Of a DNA stretch of 64,000 bases, positions 59,958 through 64,000 are shown piece after piece; position 1 is the first letter of the stretch, and each line of letters starts with the position of its first letter. The position numbers and the translations under genes were made by a program. Under the pieces are notes generated by a model. That model saw nothing but the letters and a program-made list of their open reading frames with translations. It was not told the origin of the DNA and searched no databases. Where the stretch lies: positions 1 through 64,000 of the forward strand of contig NZ_QTNQ01000008.1 of assembly GCF_018424695.1 (NCBI RefSeq). Direction: 5' to 3'. The DNA is from Vannielia litorea (GTDB taxonomy: Bacteria; Pseudomonadota; Alphaproteobacteria; Rhodobacterales; Rhodobacteraceae).

Positions 59958-61169
59958 ATGAAGCGCGTCGTCATCACCGGGACGGGCACGATCAACGCCC
60001 TGGGCAAAACCGTGCCCGAAACCCTCGCGGCCATGGCCGAGGGCAAGTGCGGAATCGCCCCCATCAACATCCGCGACGTGGAGCGGCTTTCGGTGCAGAT
60101 CGGCGGGCAGGTGCGCAACTTCGACCCCGAAGCGCACTTCAACCGCCAGCAGATCGCGCTCTATGACCGTTTCACCCAGTTCACCATGCTCGCCGCCAAG
60201 GAGGCGATTGGCCAGGCGGGGCTTGAGTTTCACGGGCTCCTGGCCGACGAGGCTGGGGCGATCTTCGGCACCGCCGGCGGCGGGGTGAACACCTGGGACG
60301 AGAACTACCGCACCGTCTACGAAGACGGTAAAAACCGCGTGCACCCCTTCGTCGTCCCGAAGCTGATGAACAACGCCGCCGCCTCCCACGTCAGCATGGA
60401 ATACAACCTCAAGGGCCCGAGCTATTCCGTCTCCACCGCCTGCGCCTCCTCCAACCACGCCATGGGGCAGGCGTTCCACATGGTCCGCTCCGGCGCGTCC
60501 CGCGCGATGGTCACCGGCGGGGCCGAAGCGATGCTCTCCTTCGGCGGGGTGAAGGCCTGGGAGGGGCTGCGGGTGATGAGCAAGGACGCCTGTCGCCCGT
60601 TCTCGGCCAACCGCAATGGCATGGTGCAGGGCGAGGGTGCAGCCGTCTTCGTGTTCGAGGAGCTGGAACACGCCAAGGCCCGCGGGGCCGACATCATTGC
60701 CGAGGTGGTGGGCTTCGCCATGTCCTCTGACGCCGCCGATATCGTCATGCCCTCCAAACAGGGCGCGGCGCGGGCGGTGCGCGGGGCTCTGCGTGACGGG
60801 CGGATCAACCCCGAAGAGGTGGGCTATATCAACGCCCATGGCACCGGCACCGCGGCCAATGACAAGACAGAATGCGCTGTGGTGGCCGATGTCTTCGGCT
60901 CCCACGCCGACAAGCTGATGATCTCCTCCACCAAGTCGATGCACGGCCACCTGATCGGCGGCACCGGCGCGGTGGAGCTGCTGGCCTGCATCATGGCCCT
61001 GCGCGACGGGGTAATCGCCCCCACCATCGGCTATGAAGAGCCCGACCCCGAATGCGCCCTCGACGTGGTGCCCAACGACGCCCGCGACGCCAAGGTCAAG
61101 ACCGTGCTCTCCAACGCCTTCGCCTTCGGTGGCCTCAACGCTGTGCTCGCCCTGCGCCAGGCTCCCTGA
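59958..61169 (+). CDS. Beta-ketoacyl-ACP synthase family protein (FabF-like)
   Basis: A 403-residue condensing enzyme. The triad is Cys162 in STACASSNHA, a His in NAHGTGTAANDKTE and a His in STKSMHGHLIGGTGAVELLA. It would extend an acyl chain on the ACP encoded just upstream using malonyl-ACP. A dedicated ACP plus KAS next to lpxD points to production of a special lipid A acyl chain, separate from the main fatty acid synthase. That link is inferred from context. Confidence 0.9.
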   Translation: MKRVVITGTGTINALGKTVPETLAAMAEGKCGIAPINIRDVERLSVQIGGQVRNFDPEAHFNRQQIALYDRFTQFTMLAAKEAIGQAGLEFHGLLADEAGAIFGTAGGGVNTWDENYRTVYEDGKNRVHPFVVPKLMNNAAASHVSMEYNLKGPSYSVSTACASSNHAMGQAFHMVRSGASRAMVTGGAEAMLSFGGVKAWEGLRVMSKDACRPFSANRNGMVQGEGAAVFVFEELEHAKARGADIIAEVVGFAMSSDAADIVMPSKQGAARAVRGALRDGRINPEEVGYINAHGTGTAANDKTECAVVADVFGSHADKLMISSTKSMHGHLIGGTGAVELLACIMALRDGVIAPTIGYEEPDPECALDVVPNDARDAKVKTVLSNAFAFGGLNAVLALRQAP

Positions 61170-61361
61170 AACGCCCCAGAAGCACTGCAGAACATGGGCC
61201 TCCCGCCGAACAGGCAAGCGCCAGCGCCGCCCACTCAGAACAGCTTGATTCAAATGCGCCGCTGTGCATTTTCTTGCCGCAAATATCTCCACGGGGGTGT
61301 GGGGGTGTGAAACCCCCACTCCGACCCTTGCAAACCGCGACACGCCCGCCAGACTCGCGCA

Positions 61362-61802
61362 ATGACAGCGCCCATCCCCAAGGCCCTCGCCGCCGTGCTG
61401 CGCGGCCCCGCCATCGCGCGTGAGCTGCTGATCTTCCGCCACCCGCTCACCGGCGACCAGCTCCCGAAAGGCACCATCGAGCCCGGAGAAGGCCCGGCCA
61501 CGGCGGCCATCCGCGAGCTGCAGGAGGAATCCGGCCTCAGCCTTGCCGCCCCCACGGCAATCGGCACATGGCATCGACCCTGGGAAGAGGGCTACACCGC
61601 GCCCCAGCTCTGGCACCTCTTCACCTTCGAAGCCCCGCCCGGCCTCCCCGATACCTGGGACCACATGGCCGAAGGCAGCCCCGCCGAGGCCGGCCTCATC
61701 TTCTCCTACCGCTGGGCACCGCTGACCCCGGCCCTCGCCGATGCCATGCGCCCGCTCTTCGCGCCCGTCGTCCGCCTGATCCTGCAGGCCGATGCGGGCT
61801 GA
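61362..61802 (+). CDS. Nudix hydrolase
   Basis: A 146-residue Nudix protein with a perfect box at residues 37-59: G37, E43, then RELQEESGL (51-59), matching G-x5-E-x7-REUxEExGU. It hydrolyses a nucleoside diphosphate linked to another group; the substrate cannot be told. The context (RHPLTGDQLPKGTIEPGE) is like small stand-alone housekeeping Nudix enzymes. Confidence 0.88.
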   Translation: MTAPIPKALAAVLRGPAIARELLIFRHPLTGDQLPKGTIEPGEGPATAAIRELQEESGLSLAAPTAIGTWHRPWEEGYTAPQLWHLFTFEAPPGLPDTWDHMAEGSPAEAGLIFSYRWAPLTPALADAMRPLFAPVVRLILQADAG

Positions 61803-62183
61803 TTGTCCCACGCGGCATTCTGCAGAACCACGCGATAGCCATCCGCGTCCTCGTAGGGGCGGCCTTGCCGGTCCCAGTAGGGGGTGAAGGCCTCCACCGG
61901 CGCATGGTCTGCCGCCTCCATCCGCGCGCAACGGCGGCGCCCCGCCTCCCGGTCGGGCAGGTAGAAAACAAGCAGGTTGTCCTGCCCCCGGGGCCCGACC
62001 GGCGGAGTGGCCGGCCTTGCGGGTAAACTCCAGATCGTAGGGAAAGCCAGGGTGCCCGAGCATCACCCCGTCAGACCCGTCGTGGTCGGTGAACGCCGTC
62101 AGCACCTCAAGCCCCAGCCCGTCGCGCTAGAAGCCCAGCACGGCGGCCATGCCATCTGTCAGGCGCGCAACGCGCAGAATCGG
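61706..62183 (-). pseudogene. VOC/glyoxalase family protein, degraded
   Basis: The minus strand encodes a recognisable VOC domain in pieces: ILRVARLTDGMAAVLGF, then an in-frame TAG at 62127-62129 where Tyr is expected, then RDGLGLEVLTAFTDHDGSDG and VMLGHPGFPYDLEFTRKAGH, a frameshift near 61990-62000 in a run of Gs and Cs, and finally AFTPYWDRQGRPYEDADGYR and VVLQNAAWDN in another frame. The natural stop also seems lost, since the last frame runs on into the Nudix gene. Two or more lesions indicate a decaying gene unless the sequence has errors. Confidence 0.75.
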
Positions 62184-62291
62184 GGAAGGGCGGGTTGTGT
62201 TTGTTATCGGCGGGTCTCCGGGAGCGCCTGTTTCTCAAACCCTGCGCCCTTAAGCCCACTTCAGGGCAAGACCTTTTTCATTCCGAAACGC

Positions 62292-62314
62292 AAAACGCCG
62301 CCCCGGAGGGCGGC
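62292..62314 (-). terminator. Terminator after IalB-family gene
   Basis: On the minus strand GCCGCCC (62314-62308) and GGGCGGC (62303-62297) form a 7-bp GC stem with a 4-base loop, extended by a G-C pair, followed by TTTT (62295-62292). It lies 25 bp after the IalB-family stop. Confidence 0.75.
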
Positions 62315-62339
62315 GCATGCAAGGCCGAATGGCCAGAGG

Positions 62340-63023
62340 TCAGTTGTTCATCGCGGCCAGCGCGTTGAACCCGGCGGTGAAGCCGTTGAGCGAAACCTTC
62401 ACCTGCACCTTTTGGTCGGGCGCTCTCGCCGGCACCACAGTCAGCGTGGCCGCGTTCCCGGCCTTGAACGCATTGACATCGGCTTGGCTCATGCCAAAGC
62501 GGGCGACGCAACCGATGGCAGCGCAAAAGGTATACGGGTAACGGCGGCCCTGGCTGCCGTCCACCGCGAGAACGACCTGTTCCGTCAGGAGGGTTTCAAG
62601 CGGTGTCACCACGCTCACTCCGGCAGCGGCCTGGCCGCCGGAGGGCAATGGAATGACCGTAATCTCGGCAACCGAGTTGCCATTGCCGTCGCCGAGAAGT
62701 TGATAGAGCTGACATTGCTCTGGCTGATCTTCCGACAGCTTGGCGCAACGCAACTGCCAATCGCCATGGACCTCTCTGACATTCTCCGAACCCGGCGCAT
62801 TGCCGGAGGTCTCCTCGCCGACCGGCGTGCCCATGTTCAGATCGGAGCCGGGGGCCGGCGTCTGGGCGGTGCCCTCTTCCCCGGCAGCCTCGGCGGCGGT
62901 GTCAGCCGGCGCCTCGGTCGTGGCCTCCTCGGCGGGGGCCTCCTCGGTGGCGGTGTCCTGTGCCCAGAGGGGCGTGGCGGCGATCATCAGCGCCAGGAAA
63001 CTCGCTTTCGTCAGGTTCTGCAT
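62340..63023 (-). CDS. Invasion associated locus B (IalB) family protein
   Basis: A 227-residue exported protein. Signal peptide residues 1-21 end near PLWA|QDT. Residues ~22-75 are Ala/Glu/Thr-rich low complexity. The IalB domain follows: VHGDWQLRCAKLSEDQPEQCQLYQLL, ITVIPLPSGGQAAAGVSVVTPLETLL, and CAAIGCVARFGMSQADVNAFKAG with paired cysteines likely forming disulphides. IalB homologues are widespread periplasmic proteins in Alphaproteobacteria with no settled enzymatic role. The start MQNLTKASF has GAGGAT upstream. Confidence 0.88.
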   Translation of the reverse strand: MQNLTKASFLALMIAATPLWAQDTATEEAPAEEATTEAPADTAAEAAGEEGTAQTPAPGSDLNMGTPVGEETSGNAPGSENVREVHGDWQLRCAKLSEDQPEQCQLYQLLGDGNGNSVAEITVIPLPSGGQAAAGVSVVTPLETLLTEQVVLAVDGSQGRRYPYTFCAAIGCVARFGMSQADVNAFKAGNAATLTVVPARAPDQKVQVKVSLNGFTAGFNALAAMNN

Positions 63024-63167
63024 ATCCTCAACAACCTTTTTCGGCTTCTCGAATTCGTGGGGCCGTCTAGCACAGGGCGCAGGGGATGTCAGGGAGAAAA
63101 GCCGGGGCGCTGACGGGGCTGTGAACGCATCCGCCCCGCGCCGTACTCCCCCGAAATCCGGACCTGA

Positions 63168-63191
63168 AAAAGGGCCCCGAAAGGCCCTTTT
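63168..63191. terminator. Bidirectional intrinsic terminator
   Basis: AAAAGGGCC (63168-63176) and GGCCCTTTT (63183-63191) are exact complements around CCGAAA, giving a T-tract on either strand. It lies 145 bp upstream of the IalB gene on its strand, so it shields that gene from upstream transcription. Confidence 0.75.
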
Positions 63192-63345
63192 GCGCGGGTC
63201 CGATTTTCGGCCCGGGCGGCTGTTGTCAGCCGCTATTTTAGGTTCTCCCTGCCGGACTGGCCGACTTGATGCCCGGACGCTATGGCAACTTGCCGCAGCC
63301 GTCAACAGGTAAAAGAACACCCCTCAAGAATTTGAACACGCTAAG

Positions 63346-63375
63346 AAAAAAGCCGCGTCACCAAGGTGACGCGGC
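63346..63375 (-). terminator. Strong minus-strand Rho-independent terminator
   Basis: On the minus strand an 11-bp perfect stem (63375-63365 with 63362-63352) has a 2-base centre and is followed by six Ts (63351-63346). Only ~115 bases separate it from the divergent ATPase start, so whatever transcript it ends is short and non-coding or starts inside the ATPase gene. Confidence 0.75.
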
Positions 63376-63470
63376 CAGTCTGACAGGGAGGAAGTCAATC
63401 CGGGCCAAGAGGACGGAGGCCCGAACAAGATGGAGACTGGCAGATAAAGGTTAATACTTTATGTTGGGTC
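63352..63470 (-). ncRNA. Candidate small RNA ending in the 63346-63375 terminator
   Basis: A minus-strand transcript starting around 63450-63470 would be ~100 nt and end in the strong hairpin. It contains the pyrimidine-rich stretch GACTTCCTCCCTGTCAG, which is complementary to Shine-Dalgarno sequences and is typical of the exposed CU-rich loops of alphaproteobacterial trans-acting sRNAs. No family could be assigned and no clear promoter was found. This is a tentative call. Confidence 0.3.
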
Positions 63471-63492
63471 CGAAACATTGGTGGAGGGCCAT

Positions 63493-64000
63493 ATGAGCGG
63501 TTCGATTTTCGTAGGCGGCGGCGGCGAGGGATATGGCACGCCGCAGGAGCTCTTGCTGAACTATGCCAACCGCCACGGCCTCATCGCCGGGGCCACCGGC
63601 ACGGGCAAGACCGTCACCCTCCAGATTCTTGCCGAGAGCTTTTCGGCCAATGGCGTGCCGGTCTTCCTGTCGGATGTGAAGGGCGACCTCTCGGGCCTTG
63701 CCAAATCGGGCAGCGCAGAGGCCAAGCTGCATGGCCCCTTCATGGAACGCGCCGCGAAAATCGGCTTCACCGATTATGCCTACTCCGGTTTCCCGGTCAC
63801 CTTCTGGGACATGTACGGCCAGCAAGGCCACCCCGTGCGCACCACCGTTGCCGAAATGGGGCCGCTCCTGCTCGCCCGCCTGCTTGAACTCTCCGAAGCG
63901 CAGGAAGGCATCCTCAACATCGCCTTCCGGGTGGCCGATGAGCAGGGCCTGCCGCTGCTCGACCTGAAAGACCTGCAATCGCTGCTCGTCTGGGTCGGCG
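63493..64000 (+). CDS. HerA-like helicase/ATPase (DUF853, YjgR family), 3' truncated by window
   Basis: The first 169 residues of a larger protein that runs off the window. MSGSIFVGGGGEGYG leads to Walker A GATGTGKT at residues 33-40, then VFLSDVKGDLSGLAKSGSAE near 57, which is the DUF853 signature, and FWDMYGQQGHPVRTTVAEMG. Family members are ~500-residue HerA-type ATPases; YjgR of E. coli is the best known and its function is not settled. GGAGGGCC precedes the ATG. Confidence 0.88.
   Translation, partial: MSGSIFVGGGGEGYGTPQELLLNYANRHGLIAGATGTGKTVTLQILAESFSANGVPVFLSDVKGDLSGLAKSGSAEAKLHGPFMERAAKIGFTDYAYSGFPVTFWDMYGQQGHPVRTTVAEMGPLLLARLLELSEAQEGILNIAFRVADEQGLPLLDLKDLQSLLVWVG

Larger units (their letters stand above)
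63024..63492. other. Intergenic region with several stacked hairpins
   Basis: About 470 bases between divergent genes without a supported protein-coding gene. It contains a two-sided T-flanked hairpin (63168-63191), an 18-base stem-loop GCGGCTG/CAGCCGC with a T-rich tail on the plus strand (63216-63240), and a strong minus-strand terminator (63346-63375). Such a density of terminators suggests one or more short non-coding transcripts. Confidence 0.5.

Noticed and set aside
59835-62105. A 756-codon open frame on the minus strand
   Set aside because: Apart from the VOC fragment at its start it is antisense to the ketoacyl synthase and Nudix genes; the residue content is low-complexity Gly/Ala/His typical of a shadow frame.
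63192-63345. Signal recognition particle RNA or 6S RNA on the minus strand
   Set aside because: A GTCCGGCAGGGAGAACC stretch resembles the SRP tip only loosely; the conserved GGAAG tetraloop and asymmetric loop are not present.
1-64000. CRISPR arrays, toxin-antitoxin pairs or phage structural genes
   Set aside because: No regularly spaced repeats or matching short gene pairs were seen; the only mobile remnants are the recombinase and transposase fragments near 54 kb.

Overview
The window reads as high-GC chromosomal DNA of an alphaproteobacterium, most probably a member of the Rhodobacteraceae (Roseobacter group). The pointers are TctABC, TAXI-TRAP and ribose-type ABC uptake systems side by side, a Tat-dependent DUF882 protein next to an L,D-transpeptidase, an IalB-family protein, an FnrL-type box, and ATGA or TGATG stop/start overlaps throughout the operons. 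No CRISPR array, rRNA or replication origin was seen.

Region 1 (1-27.8 kb) is a dense CoA-thioester catabolic cluster. It holds an ADP-forming acyl-CoA synthetase (cut by the window edge), a secreted tannase/feruloyl-esterase-family hydrolase, three crotonase-fold enzymes or domains, a nitronate monooxygenase-like flavoprotein, the tripartite tricarboxylate transporter tctBAC, a D-2-hydroxyacid dehydrogenase, two paralogous GntR/UTRA regulators, an FadJ-like fusion, a PcaF-type thiolase, a GST, a PcaD-like hydrolase, a carboxymuconolactone-decarboxylase-family protein, two class III CoA-transferases, a heteromeric-looking pair of acyl-CoA dehydrogenases, a TAXI-TRAP importer and a MaoC hydratase. 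Together they suggest import of a carboxylic acid, CoA activation by transfer, dehydrogenation, hydration, a second oxidation and thiolysis. The substrate cannot be named from sequence. AT-rich palindromes in the promoter regions look like operators.

Region 2 (28.0-53.8 kb) is the most interesting part. A divergent LacI-type repressor faces a 23-gene, single-direction run. It combines an inositol pathway (iolG, iolC-DUF2090, iolD, iolE, iolB), extra Gfo/Idh/MocA dehydrogenases and TIM-barrel isomerases, and a ribose-type ABC importer with two binding proteins, three permeases and one ATPase. It also has a complete MocD-MocE-MocF-like oxygenase chain (membrane di-iron oxygenase, Rieske ferredoxin, FAD reductase), known from rhizopine (3-O-methyl-scyllo-inosamine) catabolism in rhizobia. 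Added to this are two paralogous membrane fatty-acid-hydroxylase/sterol-desaturase proteins as first and last genes, a PhyH-type Fe(II)/2-oxoglutarate dioxygenase, a divergent PanB homologue and the formyl-THF deformylase PurU. I infer oxidative O-demethylation of methylated inositols or inosamines, disposal of the C1 unit, and breakdown of the inositol core. iolA, for the last step, is not in the window.

Region 3 (53.8-54.6 kb) is a scar: the C-terminal piece of a tyrosine recombinase, an IS3-like transposase remnant abutting it, and tRNA-Phe(GAA). It suggests that region 2 arrived as an integrated island at the tRNA-Phe 3' end.

Region 4 (54.8-64 kb) looks like core chromosome: an LLM-class flavin oxidoreductase, DUF882 protein, L,D-transpeptidase, lpxD, a specialised acyl carrier protein and ketoacyl synthase, a Nudix hydrolase, a decayed VOC/glyoxalase gene, an IalB-family protein, an intergenic stretch with stacked terminators that may encode a small RNA, and the start of a HerA-like ATPase cut by the window end.
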